A DNA stretch of 64,000 bases from Verticillium longisporum (taxonomy: Eukaryota; Ascomycota; Sordariomycetes; Glomerellales; Plectosphaerellaceae). The position numbers and the translations under genes were made by a program. The DNA lies in contig JAETXT010000001.1 of the NCBI GenBank assembly GCA_019188255.1, positions 7,936,001 to 8,000,000 of the forward strand, written 5' to 3'. Shown here in pieces: positions 11,294 to 22,948 of this stretch. The stretch's first letter is position 1, and every line of letters starts with the position of its first letter. The notes under the pieces were generated by a model. The model saw only the letters and a program-made list of their open reading frames with translations. It was not told the origin of the DNA and did no database searches.

Positions 11294-12904
11294 ATGCATC
11301 CTCCAACCAGCCGACCCCCTGACAAAAGGCCCCCAATCCGAGTCGCCATCATCGGCACCGGCCTGGCCGGTCTGACGACCGCTCACCTCCTGCAGAGCGA
11401 CGACCAAAATCGTTATGCTGTGACCCTCTTCGAACAGGTACTCAGCAGCCTCCCTCCTCCGCCCCGACGCAATCCAAAAACATGGGAAAAACTAACACAT
11501 CCTCAGGCCAATGGCCTCTCCTTCGACTCGGCCTCGGTCGCCGTCCGCAACGAAGCCACCGCCACCGTCGAGCGCATCGACCTCCCCATGCGCGCCAGCG
11601 CTGGCGGCTACTACGACAACCTCATGCGCATGTACACCCATCTTGGCGTCCCCCTGCACCCGGTGCGCTTTCTCTTCGTCTTTGCCCGCGCCCTGGCCGA
11701 CTCGACGGCCTCTGCCGTCGCCATCAGCGCCTCTGGGGACCGAACCCAGAAGCAGCCGCCCGTCGGCGCCGCCCCGGGCACCTACTTTGTCCACGCCTCC
11801 AACCTCCACCAGACGCCCCCTCCGCGTCCCGCCCGTCAAAGTCTCCTGCGCCACCTCGTCGAGATTCTCTTCCTCATCGTCTGCCAGCTCTGGTTCTCCC
11901 TCGCCTGCTTCCTCGTTCAGCCCAAGGAAGCCTCGACGACCCCCGGCACCAGCAGTACAGCCGAGTCCCTCGACGACTACCTCCGGAGGATATGCATACC
12001 CCGCCGCTACATCACTCACTACCTCTTGCCTCTCATGGCCAGCGTCTCCACCTGCTCCCACGACGACATGCTTGCCTTTCCCGCCAGCGATGTCGTCAGC
12101 TACAAGTGCCGCTCCCATGGCCAGCAGCATTTTGCCGTCTGCGGTGGCGTCAGCCAGGTCCAGGGCCGTCTCGTTCGTGGCATTAACGACGTGCGGCTCT
12201 CGACGCGGGTCCTCGTCGTCGAGCCGCGCGCTGAAGGTGAAGTTGTTCTCGTCAGGTCGCAAAGGCTGGGCGGCACTGGTCGTGGCGAGGAGGAGGCCCA
12301 GGAGGACGAGTTTGACCGTGTTGTGCTTGCCGTCTCGCCAGACGTTGCAGGCCGGCTGTTCAAGCCGCTGCGATCCGCCGTCGAGTGGTTCCCCGGGAGA
12401 CTAGTCGAGAGCTCGACCCTCACACATGCGGCCGAGGCGGGCGGCGCACCGGCATACACCGTCGTGGACGGCTACCAGGGCGTCAGGGGCTGCATGCACC
12501 ACGACGAGGGCGAGGCGTCGCCGTCGCAGGTCATCACGCTGCGAACGGCATTTAGTAAGATGGGCGCCGACTCGGAGGCGCTGCACACCATGCCCAGCGG
12601 CGTCGTCGTCAGCACGTGTTCGCTCAACGCCGCTGCTGACGCAAAGCGCACGCTGCACACGGCCAGGTTCACGAGGACGTTGCGGACGACGGAGAGCAGG
12701 GCTGTGGTGGAGCAGATTATGGGGCGGTCGCAGCTGCACAGCAATAAGAAGACCGACGGGGTCCAGTCTTCGTGGGTCAGCGGCGAGGACAACGTCTGGT
12801 TGGCGGGTGCGTGGTGTTGGGACGGCATGGTCCTGCTGGAGGGGTGCGTCGTGTCGGCCATGGCCATTGCTAATGATTTCGGTGTCAGGATCCCCTGGAG
12901 GTGA
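11294..12904 (+). CDS. FAD/NAD(P)-binding oxidoreductase (COG2907-like)
   Basis: The open frame spans 536 codons but contains an in-frame, stop-free 69-nt intron at 11438-11506 (gtactc...cctcag); removing it joins LFEQ to ANGLSFDSASVAV and gives 513 aa. The dinucleotide-binding motif IIGTGLAGLTTAHLL is at about residues 17-31. Family hallmarks follow: RIDLPMRASAGGYYDNLMRM, HFAVCGGVSQVQGRL and the C-terminal WDGMVLLEGCVVSA. This matches the predicted NAD/FAD-binding amine-oxidase-fold family that in bacteria often sits beside cyclopropane-fatty-acid-type methyltransferases. One hydrophobic segment (EILFLIVCQLWFSLACFLV) suggests membrane attachment. Reaction unknown; a role in fatty-acyl modification is inferred from family and neighbours. 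Confidence 0.85.
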   Translation: MHPPTSRPPDKRPPIRVAIIGTGLAGLTTAHLLQSDDQNRYAVTLFEQVLSSLPPPPRRNPKTWEKLTHPQANGLSFDSASVAVRNEATATVERIDLPMRASAGGYYDNLMRMYTHLGVPLHPVRFLFVFARALADSTASAVAISASGDRTQKQPPVGAAPGTYFVHASNLHQTPPPRPARQSLLRHLVEILFLIVCQLWFSLACFLVQPKEASTTPGTSSTAESLDDYLRRICIPRRYITHYLLPLMASVSTCSHDDMLAFPASDVVSYKCRSHGQQHFAVCGGVSQVQGRLVRGINDVRLSTRVLVVEPRAEGEVVLVRSQRLGGTGRGEEEAQEDEFDRVVLAVSPDVAGRLFKPLRSAVEWFPGRLVESSTLTHAAEAGGAPAYTVVDGYQGVRGCMHHDEGEASPSQVITLRTAFSKMGADSEALHTMPSGVVVSTCSLNAAADAKRTLHTARFTRTLRTTESRAVVEQIMGRSQLHSNKKTDGVQSSWVSGEDNVWLAGAWCWDGMVLLEGCVVSAMAIANDFGVRIPWR

Positions 12905-13474
12905 CGTCTTGTGGCTCCGTGGGGCGAGCTGGATGAGCGTAGATTATAATTACATACATGCATGAGCTTTGTCTGCTCACTAATCCAGCCTGAAAACGGC
13001 AGATGATCCAGAGCGAGGTGTCGCATTGCGCCTCTGCCCGTCCACTGAGAGTATGCACAGGAACAGAACAAGCTGCATGCAAGGTGTGAGATGGGTGGCA
13101 AGGACTTGTGGTTGTCGCTCATCTGAAGCAGGACTCACTCCAGCTCAACTTGAATGTCAGAGATCATTTGGCGGGGGAGTTGTGTCGCTGCTTAGAAGCT
13201 TCACCGTTGTGACGAGATGATCGATTAACTAAGTCTGACTGAGAGGTCAGATGCCACTTGCGGCCCTTTCTTCGATGATGTATACACACCTTCGAGAAGA
13301 AGCCTTCGCCGGCAATGCCATCAGCTTCCCCGCTGCCCAGCGTCTTGGCCGCATTACAAACTAGAATCAGGCGTGCATCGCTTTTGACATGAAACGGTTA
13401 CTAGAGTATGTACTCGACGAGATTACGTCCACGCTAAACACTGGTTTCGGGGCCTTCTCTACTCGTGCCCCTCT
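12905..13474. other. Convergent intergenic region
   Basis: 3' flanks of two convergent genes (FAD oxidoreductase and amine oxidase). No gene or repeat seen. Confidence 0.5.
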
Positions 13475-15109
13475 CTACTCATCATCCGGCCACCCGTTGC
13501 CTTCGTTGTATTCGTTCATATTGACGGGCCCATACAGCTTCTCGTACCGCTTCAGTTGCCCGTCGGGGGCCGTGTCCTCGTTGATGATGGGCTCGCCTCT
13601 GACCATGGCCGCGACGCGCTCGCCGGCGTCCTTGCCTTCGTAGTACGCTCCGTGCATGAACCCGTAGTACTTTGCCGAGTTGGCCTCGCCCGCGAACCAG
13701 AGGCGGCCGACGTTGGCACGCAGGTTCTGGTGCTTGGTCAGGGTCATGCCGACCGGCCAGTTGCTGTACGAGCCAAAGGCCCATCTGTTGTCGTCAGTGG
13801 AGGTGGCCTTGCGAGGAGACTCGGCGAAGACTCACTCTTCTTGGCCCCAGCGGGGGTACATGAAAGCCGTCGGCTCGGGAACGGTCGCGTCTGGGAACAT
13901 TTTCCGCAGCACCGTGAGAATCTGCCCCTTGGTCTCCTCGTCCGTCTGCTGCTCGGCGCGGAACGCCTGGTGTCCGACGACGGTGCCGAACAGAATGTTC
14001 GAGCCCTCGAGAAAGCCGGGCGCGCCGAGGTTCTGGAAGACAGGGTACCACCCGCGCTCGTCCTCGTCGGCGTAGAGGAGGAACTGCGCGTCTTGGGGCC
14101 AGAAGGACTCGTTGAACTGCATGAAGATCTTGGTGTAGGTGCCCATCTGGAACTGCTCGATGGCCTCGCGCTTCCACACGGGCAGGCGGGGCTGGAACTC
14201 GACAACGTCGTTCTGCAGCACGCCGACGGAGAACGTGCAGATGGCGTACTCGGCCTCGACGCAGCCGCCGTCGCGGTCGCGCACGACGACCCGCTTGGTG
14301 CTGTGCTCGACGGCCTCGACCGTGGTGTTGAGGAGCAGCCGGGGGTCCTCGAGGCCGTCGAGGAAGATCAGGGCCGCCTCGCGGACAAAGGCGTTGAGGC
14401 CGCGCGCCTCGGTGGCGAGGTAGCGCTCGTCGCCGAAGCGGTTGAACGTCTCGTTGTCGCCGGTGATGCCGAACTGGAAGCCGCTCTCGTCGGGCGGCCA
14501 GGAGACGCCAAAGTCCCAGCTCCACCACTCGGCCGCCTGGGCGCGCATGTCGCGGCCCGGCTTCCACCCGGCGACGCTGAGGCCGGCACGCATCGACGAG
14601 TCCTGGAGGTCGTTTTCGAGGATGGAGCCTGCGTCTTGCGTGGCCAGGGTGAAGTTGCCGTCGTACTCGTCGAGGAGGTGCAGGTAGTCGTTTGCGCCCG
14701 TGTGGTCGTAGGAGACGATGGCGCTGTAGTTGGAGAAGACGCTCTTGATCTTGGCCTTGTCGGTGGCCTCGAGGATCGGGTTTTTGACAGGGCCTGTGCC
14801 GCCGACGCCCTCGATCCAGTTGGCGCCGAGTTCGACGGTGTACGGTGAGCCGTCGGGTTTCGCACCGAACGTCGTGTGGTGGACGCGGCCGCCGATGTAG
14901 TCATTGTGCTCGAGGATCAGGAAATCGTCCACACCCGCGCCGGACAAGGCCTGTGCTGCCGTGATGCCCGAGATGCCAGCCCCGAGAACGGCTACTTTGG
15001 TCTTGCGGCATGCTTGGGGCTTCGCGTTGGCCCGTGGCGGGAGGACGGTGGCGAGGGCTGGCCTGAGCTCGGCGGCGAGAGCGAGGAATGCGAGTAACTT
15101 GGAAGCCAT
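13475..15109 (-). CDS. Secreted flavin-containing amine (polyamine-type) oxidase
   Basis: Exons 15109-13836 and 13784-13475 with a 51-nt intron (GTGAGT donor) give 527 aa. A signal peptide (MASKLLAFLALAAELRPALA) precedes the FAD motif VAVLGAGISGITAAQAL, then the second FAD contact IGGRVHHTTF and ELGANWIEGVGG. Splicing joins PRWGQEE to WAFGSYSNWPVGM, and the C-terminal flavin motif RLWFAGEANS follows, as in monoamine/polyamine oxidases. It oxidises an amine to an aldehyde with release of H2O2; polyamine is the likeliest substrate class from overall resemblance to fungal and plant polyamine oxidases, and secretion is inferred from the signal peptide. The sequence is complete and undisturbed. 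It is convergent with the FAD oxidoreductase gene. Confidence 0.9.
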
Positions 15110-16689
15110 GATGATGAGAGGAGAAGGAGAACGCCGGTGACAAAAGACATAGAGGGAGGAAATGCAAAATGCGTCCAGAACGTACCGGTTTTTATACCCG
15201 CACCGCTACATCGTAGACAAGACTACAGCTTTGCCTGGCCTGCCTTGACCAGACCACAAGTCGAGGCATGTTACACGTGTTGCTGTCTCAACGCACGCTC
15301 ACGAGCTTGCTGGCCGCCCAATGTTCCCCGCACGACCTGATAAGCTCTCCGGGAAGTTCGGTTCAGAGTCCTTGGAAGACATACGCGAACGCCCGCATTT
15401 TCTTGCCGCATCTGCCCAAGCGGCCTCGACAGTATGCGACTGTCTCATGGCATTGGACAATCAGGGCACTCCCCAGCCTGCTTTAGTGAGTGATGATTGA
15501 TGGCTGGGGGGCCGGTGAGATCTCAACTTCCCCCTCACCGGTATGCGGCACCGGGCCGGTCCAGGATTTTGTCTCTTTTGTTTCCCCATTCGGACTGACG
15601 CGGGGCAAGATGGTGGGCATCTATTTTCAATAATGGGATAGTAGAACGACTCCGCCTGAGGCCTATCTTTTAGCCATTTTAGTCCATGTATTGTCTGTGA
15701 TAACCAGCTGACTGTGAACGTCGCAATGCCTCTTTTCCTGCCCTTTGGGATTTAGCGACGTTGGTCTTGGAAATGATTCTGCCCTTAGGGTGGGTGAGCT
15801 TCTGTTCCCTGCAGATATTTGATAGACAATCAGCTTGAACTGATAGTACGCCGTGTGACCCGGCATTTGTAAAATGGCATGATATATGTTATGTGGCATC
15901 CTGGTAACAGTATCCTGACACAACTCCAATTCTGCGGTAGTCCTTCCCTGCACTACGAGTTCGGAAGACTGGAGGTAGGGCCCGAACTAGGGAGCCGGCT
16001 CACTTGATCTGGGGTAAACTTGTTGGCTGAAGTACCAGGTTGGACGTTCGTTCAACTTGGCATACGCAGGACGGCCAACTGGGGTTAAATTCAGGTCCTG
16101 CAAGATACCTTTTCTACCAACCTTTCAAGTCGAACCGAAGGCATCGCATATCTAGATGTGGGCGGACTATACCTTGGGAGGTGGGGCTCTTCCTCGGCCT
16201 CGAAGCGATCTGCCTGGTATGCCTTACTTGTAGTTCCTCTTGGTGACTTCAAAGCAGTGGGAATAGCTGGCTCTGTCGCCGACACGGGGCTAGCAGATGG
16301 GCATATTCCCATTAGCTTTAGAAGCAGCCGGAAGCATATTAATGGCTGGAAGCGTGGTTACGGAGACGGCGGTCCTTAAGTCATAAAACGAAAATTCCCA
16401 GTGCTGTGGTTTCAGGATGGAGAGTATTTGGTACGGAGCGGAGAGAACTTCCTGTTCCCTTCGTCGGGTTCTCTCTCATGGCTCCCTGCCAGCAAGATGC
16501 GGTCGTTCAACGAGTATGGGCCCGACGGTTCCCCCGCTTCTGGCTACGATATTGCATCAAAATATTTGGCTGAGCGGGAGGGAATGAAAAAAGCGAAGAG
16601 TGGTCGCGAAGAAGTGTTTATAGTTTCGAAAGAAGCATCCGAGGGTAGGTTCCGTAACTATGCGCTTCTATGCTTAATCAATCACTAAC
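15110..16689. other. Gene-poor region
   Basis: Upstream region of the amine oxidase, then DNA without a supported gene. A 95-codon plus-strand frame (16401-16688) is followed by strongly decayed DNA and could be the last intact exon of a ruined gene; no motif was recognised. Confidence 0.35.
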
Positions 16690-17722
16690 CATAAAACAGA
16701 AAACAGTTACCGCTAATCACCTACCTCGTCGCATAGCTCTTCTCGATTAAGCCAGGTCGAGGCTAATACAGAGACTCATGCACTTAGGTTTACTAATACG
16801 AGCTATATAGCAGACTTAATCCATTCGACAATTACCGCCAAGGATCTAGAATAAGAAATTAGCGAAACCGAAAACGATAATGCTGAGATACGTAATATTT
16901 AAGAAATTCGGCTCTCTAATTCCCCGAATTCACCCGCGGATTACATAGCTAGCGCTTAATTCACCCCGCCTAGCGAGCTAGAGCAGTCTACGAGTTCCAC
17001 TATAATAGACCTACAACCTATTACCATAGAAGCCCCTCGAAGCTCGAGTCTAGAGCATTTATTAATATATGAATTGGGCATAGAGTCTACTTCCGACGAT
17101 ACTCTACCGTTATCCTTACCTTAACCTATTATTAAGGGACTATTGCCAGCGTATATTAGTGAGCCGGCTTCAGAGCAAAGCCTAACCAACTTTACGAGTT
17201 TTAAAGGGAACTTTGACGAAATACTAACGATCTCGAGCATTATAGACCCCCTATACCTACCCGATAGAGAGGAATTTAATCACGAAGCTAGAAAAGCAGC
17301 TACCGCCCCCAAAATCATTTCCATAGAGCCAAGTATAGCTTACAGCCTTTAGTAAACGGGGGCGAGACTAGATAAGGCTAGCGTTATACTATCCATAATA
17401 TTACTATCCGGGACTATCGCAATATATATCGGAACAAGTACGACTCTAATATCCTCATAGGCGATCAATTTACGCCCCTCTACTAATCATCCATAGTCTT
17501 TTAACGAAAATATTCTCGAAAGCCCTCTTACTTCTAATCATAGCGGTACTTCTAATCATAGCGGTACGCTTCTCTTAGCTAGTCCAATAATTACGAGAAA
17601 AGGCTAAGCAAATGCCAAAATCGGGATAGTAGCTTCGGAGAGGGCAACTACTACTATATTATTTAGCTTAAGTTACTCTTACTGACTAGCACTAAACTTT
17701 TCAACAAGTCGCGCTAAGTCCT
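16690..17722. repeat. TA-rich decayed tract, RIP-like
   Basis: About 1 kb crowded with TA dinucleotides and stop codons in all frames, with residual coding-like islands such as the frame at 17143-17352. Composition differs sharply from the GC-rich genes around it and suggests RIP of a repeated sequence. It includes a short direct duplication of cttctaatcatagcggta near 17548-17590. Confidence 0.55.
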
Positions 17723-18526
17723 ATGCCACCGTCTCTAGCGATACAGAGTTCATCCCGAGCGAGCCAAGTAGGCTCCTCGACGAACCATGAACCCTACAGC
17801 TCCGGAGGGTCTCGCGATTATACCCTGCTTGCTAATAGCAACAAACGCAAGCTTCATTTCAGCCACCGTACTCGGACGGGTTACTTAACTTATAGCAGGC
17901 GAAAGAAGAAATGCGACGAACGAAAGCCAGAATGGAAGCAAAGTTCCCGGCGTAAGATAGATTCCATTACTCCATACTAAGTGAGACCAGGTCACAGTTG
18001 CATTCGTATCGGATTAACATATCCTAACTACCCACCGCAAGACTTCACGCGCCGGAGGAGGCCAGCTAGGAAGGCTTTAGGCATTCTACCGAAAGTCTCC
18101 AGCTTTAGACCCTTGATACCTTTCAGCATACAGTCGCAAAACTCCGATGCAGCCTCGACCGTCGTCCAGCAGGAGCTAGTCGCCGTGTCGCCATGTAAAG
18201 GAGGAGAGTTGATGCGGATCGACCTATCTCAGGGGCGGTCGCTAATAAGGAACAACAGGCGCATCGTACCCACCATCCCCGATGCAACTACCACAAACCT
18301 GCATAAGAGGCTCCCTGCGCCTTTCAGCGCATCAACCGATCCTCTCCCAAGTCATACCAACGCCCAAGAAGTTCCACAACAGGGTGGCATCAGTGTATGG
18401 AAGGGCGACTGGAAAGCCGTGAACGTTGTGTCCTCTGAACGCTCGCCTGCGCTGCTATTAGGCCGTCATATATCCAGTGCGTATGTCTTCCCGGGAGTGC
18501 AGTGTCAATCGTCTTGGAGTATCTGA
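17723..18526 (+). pseudogene. Zn(II)2Cys6 transcription factor remnant, zinc cysteines lost
   Basis: The frame reads RTRTGYLTYSRRKKKCDERK, which matches the fungal binuclear zinc cluster consensus (RTRTGCLTCRRRKKKCDE) except that the first two cysteines are tyrosines (TAC and TAT). TGC to TAC and TGT to TAT are TpG to TpA changes, the RIP signature read from the other strand. Later ligand positions appear as Trp and Ser (PEWKQSS). The frame stops at 17978-17980 and reopens at once with CIRIGLTYPNYPPQ, which looks like the end of the cluster. The remaining frame to 18526 shows no fungal-specific TF middle domain. It cannot bind zinc normally and is best read as a RIP-damaged gene. Confidence 0.65.
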
Positions 18527-20135
18527 CGAACATTCAGTCTTTTCAGTCTAGACTGGCTTGGTTAGGGAGAGGGAGGATGGGTCTACCTTGACACTGATAG
18601 ATTTTGCCCCAGCCTCATACTCCTGGCCTGCTGTCGGCGGTGTCCTATTTCTTCCGCACACTCTTGCTAACGCCGTGCAACGCCCCCTGCATTCTGATGC
18701 TGCCATGTCTCCGGGGTTCTCATTTCCTCAGACAACAGTTTGCCTTCTTGCCCCCGTCTTTATTGTTCAACCCCACAATGCTTTAACGTTATCGTCTCCG
18801 CCCACTACCAGCGCCGAGGCTCTAACAGGGGCCGTTCCCTCTGCCGTCATTCCCTCTGAAGCCCTAGCACCTCACGCTCGCGTAGCCGCTGCTCGTCTAA
18901 CCTGTGCTGTGCTGCTTCTCGGATGAGCCTGCTTTCCTCGGTCTGTGGTCCCATCGCGCTCGCCTGTGGATCTGTACTGCTGGTCTCTCTCCGTCCCTGC
19001 CCCTGCCCCCCTTTCGGCAATCACCTTTCGATGGACTGGGAGTGGCGTACCCGGTATCCCCTCCAGTCGACCAGACCAATACCCTCCCTGAGGCCTGCCC
19101 AGATCCCGTGACAAGAAAAAGCAAGTCCTCGCCATAAATTCCAGGCTCCTTACCCATTTATGTCTTAGACCCCGCATATCAACAGAACTTGAGATTATGT
19201 ATGGCTTGGGCGAGCAGGTGGAGTGGAACGGTCCCATGTATTCATTCGACAGTTGCCCTAGTCCTTCGTCATAGATTCTTCATCATCGAGATTGATAATC
19301 CCAGCGTCCTAACGGTAAGAATTACTAGGAGCTTACTTTATCTTTTGGCCCGCAGTTAGCCGCCAGTTTGACATGGATGGGTGTGTCGGGACGTCTCTGC
19401 TTTGTTTCGTGAAGCGCTCTCCCGTAGATGCCCCACTTCCCCATGTCCCTATCCTACCTTACTAAGAAGAGGGATAGTAGGTACGAAAACTATCTAACGA
19501 AACCCTAGTTCTTAGGGCGATAATAGGACACCCTCAGCCCTTCCGAGCTCTAGGATAGTAAAGAACGCTAAGTAGCCGCGACGAGCTGAACGAATACCTA
19601 AGTGGAAGAGCTAGAGTAAAGGAAGCTGTTAAGATCTCTGGGAGTAAAGTTATGAAGGCCAGAGTAGCTACGGTTAGCCGGCCAGGACGCGGTCGAAGCC
19701 TGCTAGGCTAGCAGACCGCGATAGCGCACTGCTTCGGCAGGATTACATGGGGGATAAGGGCAGGTTAGTTACAGCTATTTTAATAGGCTACTATGCCGGC
19801 ATATGCCTTTTTTATTTTCCTTACCTTTTCTTTCCTTTTCTTCTTCTTCTTCTCCTTTTTTTTTTTTTTTTTTTAGGCTTTATAGTCGCTTCCAGGCTCT
19901 ATCTTTGTTGCGATGGCTCGATCTCGTTCGTGGCAGGGCTACGATTATGGAAGAGCCGGGTTGGGAAGATGCATTTGGCGCCAGCACCTCTAAGGCTTCC
20001 ATCCATGCATTAGGCACCAGCACCTCTGACGTGAAGCTTGTCTGCCCACCACACCATCCAACAGTGTAGCAGCCTGCCATCATGTGAGCAGGCAGGATAC
20101 CGAAACGCACTTGGGCCCCAACAAAAATGTCTTCC
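18527..20135. other. Gene-poor region with decayed repeats
   Basis: No gene supported. 19440-19740 has the TA-rich look of RIP-mutated repeat DNA, and 19850-19875 holds a pyrimidine run ending in about 18 T. Open frames at 18558-18926 and 18872-19237 oppose each other and have no motifs. Confidence 0.4.
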
Positions 20136-20143
20136 TATATAAA
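20136..20143 (+). promoter_or_regulatory. TATA box of the small gene at 20241
   Basis: tatataaa, about 100 bases before the ATG and followed by a C/T-rich leader, as in many fungal promoters. Confidence 0.5.
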
Positions 20144-20240
20144 GCTTCTTGTCTTTCTGTGCCGTTGTTCATCGCCGTACCACGAGTTCCCTCCCCCAAT
20201 TCTAAGTGTATAGTCTCAAAGGCTCTGCTCCATTCTCGAC

Positions 20241-20673
20241 ATGTCGAACGACAACGTTGACGCAACTCGGTGGAGTCATTCAACGGGTGAGCTCGAAGAC
20301 AAGAACAAGGCTGAAGCAGGCGGCGGCGGCTCGTCTCATTCCTCGTACAGCGGTGTCGAGGAAGAGGGCTCAGTAGGCGTGGGCGGCAAGGCGGCGGATC
20401 TGAGTCTCGTTATATCTTCAGGACTCGAAGCACGTTATGTGATTTAGCTAGCCCCAGAGATACTCCTCCTGACTTCATTGCTCGGATAGCGAGCGAAGAC
20501 GAAAGGATCCGACCAGCAAGGATACCAACTTCGACCTCGACATAGAGAAGGATGATGCGGGGAAGGATGCGACCGGGAGTGGTGACATGAAGGAGGGCAA
20601 TTCATCCAAAGACATCATTGCGGATGGTGTTAAAGAGGGCCGTGTCAAAGACGAAAAGAAATCTGGTAATTGA
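20241..20673 (+). CDS. Small hydrophilic acidic protein, unknown; frame uncertain
   Basis: Starts at an ATG with a good TATA box upstream (MSNDNVDATRWSHSTGELED). The first frame stops at 20446. Coding-like sequence continues in other frames (DTPPDFIARIASEDE, then KDPTSKDTNFDLDIEKDDAG) and ends with KEGRVKDEKKSGN at TGA 20671-20673. One extra A in the run 20502-20504 would join the last two pieces; the first join might be an intron I could not place. The product is rich in Glu, Lys, Asp, Gly and Ser and probably disordered. No family recognised. Either a small expressed gene with assembly errors or a decaying one. Confidence 0.35.
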
Positions 20674-20907
20674 GAAGGGATGACTGCTTCGCTCATTCTA
20701 CACAGTACACAAAATCCAAACTTCCAACCTTCCTCAATTGCATTGTTGGGCTGTCCTTGTTTCCGGACCGCCAAGCCTCAGAGGGTCTCTGTATCAAGCT
20801 CTCAAGCTTTTCCGCTCACCAATGGCGTAGCGTCCACGTCGTTCTCAAACATACGTCGGAGCTCGATATCATATAAGTGCTTCTGTCGTAACTTTCTGTC
20901 CACGAGC

Positions 20908-22478
20908 TCATCTGCTTTCTCGCACCAGAACTTCGAAAGGAAAAAAGTTCATTTTCTCAGTTAAATCGAAAGAGATAAACTGCGGTCGGAGATGCTGGTC
21001 AAAGAGAGTATACATAGCGTTAACAGAATCGAGACAGTAGACAAACCAGGACGACTTACACTCCCCAGCGCGTCGCATGGCAGCGGCAAGGGAGACATTG
21101 GGTAGCTTTAGTATCGCTGTATTCCGTTCTTCCTCACCTAGGATTGTAATAAACTCCTCGCGAGTCTTGGCGTACTCGTCAATATGCTCCTTCTTACCAA
21201 TCTGGTCGATACCCAGGCCGGTAATCCAGTATGGCACGTCAATCATCTCGATAGGTCGAGCGCAAATCCATTCGAGGTCAATGACAGCGGTAATATTCCA
21301 GTGGGAATCAACAAAGATATTACTCGCGTGCAGATCGGAGAACTGCATAACGAAAGGGCCATGCCGCCGGTCTCTATCGAAGTAGCCGTAAGCAAGTGTC
21401 CTTAGGAGGACCTGGACGGCCATCTGGTAGCGACAGTCCGCTTCGTCCATGGCGGCGTTGGGCTGGATGTGGAGACGACCATCGTGCAATGTAAGAAGAT
21501 CCCAGATGTAAGGTTCAACACAGGTATAGGTGTCGCCGGGCTGTATGATACGGGGCGCGCCGTTGTTCTCGAGAATAACGAGGTTGCACGTAAGCGGACG
21601 GTTGGATAGGGTAATGGTGCCGTCATCGTGAAAGTGCCAGGAACCGATCCGAGGTAGGGGAAGACGCGCGACCGTAAGCATCAGTCGGGAGAGCCCACGA
21701 CAAAGGGTTTGCCGCCGTTCAGCGTCGTTGCGATGCATTTCCCAGGTCGTTGATAGCATCTTGCCAACTTTCGGTTCGATATAATCAAGAACAATATAGC
21801 CGGTCTGCAACGCGTAGTCGGACAAGACAGGGACATACTGAGACAGAACAGGAAGACGCAGTACCATGCGCATCCTCCGCCATAGAGCTCTTGCCCAGCG
21901 GACGTAGAAAGGTCGCCATTGCACGTGAGTAAACTGCCGTAACAGACCGTTAGTACGTTGGCCAGGACAAAGAGAGGCCAAACGGGGAAACGTACGTGAC
22001 AACCATCCGTAAAGCCAAAGCCGAGTAATGCCGGTATAGGGACTTCCGGGCAATTCTCTTGCATCCATGCGTATGTGGCCACCTCCGTGCTAAGCTTCTC
22101 GTCGACTGTGCCTGGATGACGATCCTCGGCCAGTTTATGGCCCATCGGGCATCGTACCAGCACCCGCCGTATTAGACTCCCGGCTTTGTCCAGCACGTGA
22201 ACAGGGACGCAGATGTTGAAGTTTCCGCGGATCCAGCCATCAGGTTCTTGGACAACACAGCGCTGGTGCTGCCGCTCGGGGTCGAGGCCAACATGGAGGG
22301 CGGCCAAAGAGGAGATTGCGCGACGTTGGTGCTCTGCCCATAAATGATCGTAGAGGTTCTGTGTCGTCTGTTCCCATACAATACGCTGTATGATGTCATC
22401 CTCATGATCCTTGGCTGATTCGAAGGCGATAGGGGGGCGTTGGGGCAGCGGATATGTTACAGTCGCCATCTTGTCCAT
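20908..22478 (-). CDS. Phosphotransferase / APH-family protein kinase-like
   Basis: Exons 22478-21996 and 21933-20908, intron 21934-21995 (gtacgt...ggcag), 502 aa. The C-terminal half carries the aminoglycoside-phosphotransferase-type catalytic loop FSDLHASNIFVD (about residues 359-370; the invariant Asp is followed by His and Asn) and the metal-binding AVIDLEW about 16 residues later, then IEMIDVPYWITG. The N-terminal half contains VLVRCPMGHK and YAWMQENCPEVPIP, as in fungal members of this expanded family (PF01636 type). Fungal members phosphorylate unknown small molecules; they are not resistance genes by default. Start at 22478 (MDKMATV) or three codons on. The copia element inserted about 240 bases upstream, in the promoter side of this gene. 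Confidence 0.85.
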
Positions 22479-22726
22479 GAACTGGCAATGCTTCCGACCA
22501 ATGTTTGTGCCCAGTCATGTTTCTCCACTAGTGATCTATCTGTCGCCGGCCACCGCTTTCATGATATACGAGCCCCGTAATTTGTCACCATGTGCTTACA
22601 TCCGAGTGTCCTCTGCTTAGACAATCAGCATGGAGAGATTGCTTTCCCCTTCCATTCGAGGGCCGGCGAAGATGTCGACTCCCCCCAATTCCTGACGACG
22701 CGAGGGACTAATAAGAATGGTCCTTC

Positions 22727-22939
22727 TGTCACCACGGAATTGAACAAAGTGGATTGATTGTTGTTAAGGTACAAAAGGAGACTTCCAGAAGTCCAAACGA
22801 AGGTAATTGGTCAGATCCAGCATCGGTAAGGAGTCTTACCGGGGCGATAACGACAGAACAAATGCATCAAATGAGGACTCCACATTTGGGATGAAAGTAC
22901 TCCTGGGTCACAGAACAGAACCTTGCCTGATCGGCAACA
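22727..22939 (-). repeat. 3' LTR of copia element
   Basis: 213 bp; on the plus strand begins tgtcaccacggaattg and ends gatcggcaaca. Identical to the copy at 28387-28599. Confidence 0.97.
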
Positions 22940-22948
22940 CACCCCCTC
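22940..22948 (-). other. Polypurine tract
   Basis: On the element strand gagggggtg lies directly before the 3' LTR, the usual place for the plus-strand primer. Confidence 0.75.

Noticed and set aside
11438..11506. In-frame insertion in the FAD enzyme read as protein
   Set aside because: It has GT and AG ends, is 69 nt, encodes a Pro-rich stretch absent from the family, and its removal restores the conserved junction; treated as an intron.
13556..14848. 430-codon plus-strand frame
   Set aside because: Antisense shadow of the amine oxidase; Val/Gly/Asp-rich without motifs.
20908..22478. Antibiotic-resistance gene
   Set aside because: The APH-type fold is widespread in fungi with unknown substrates; nothing in the sequence points to drug resistance.
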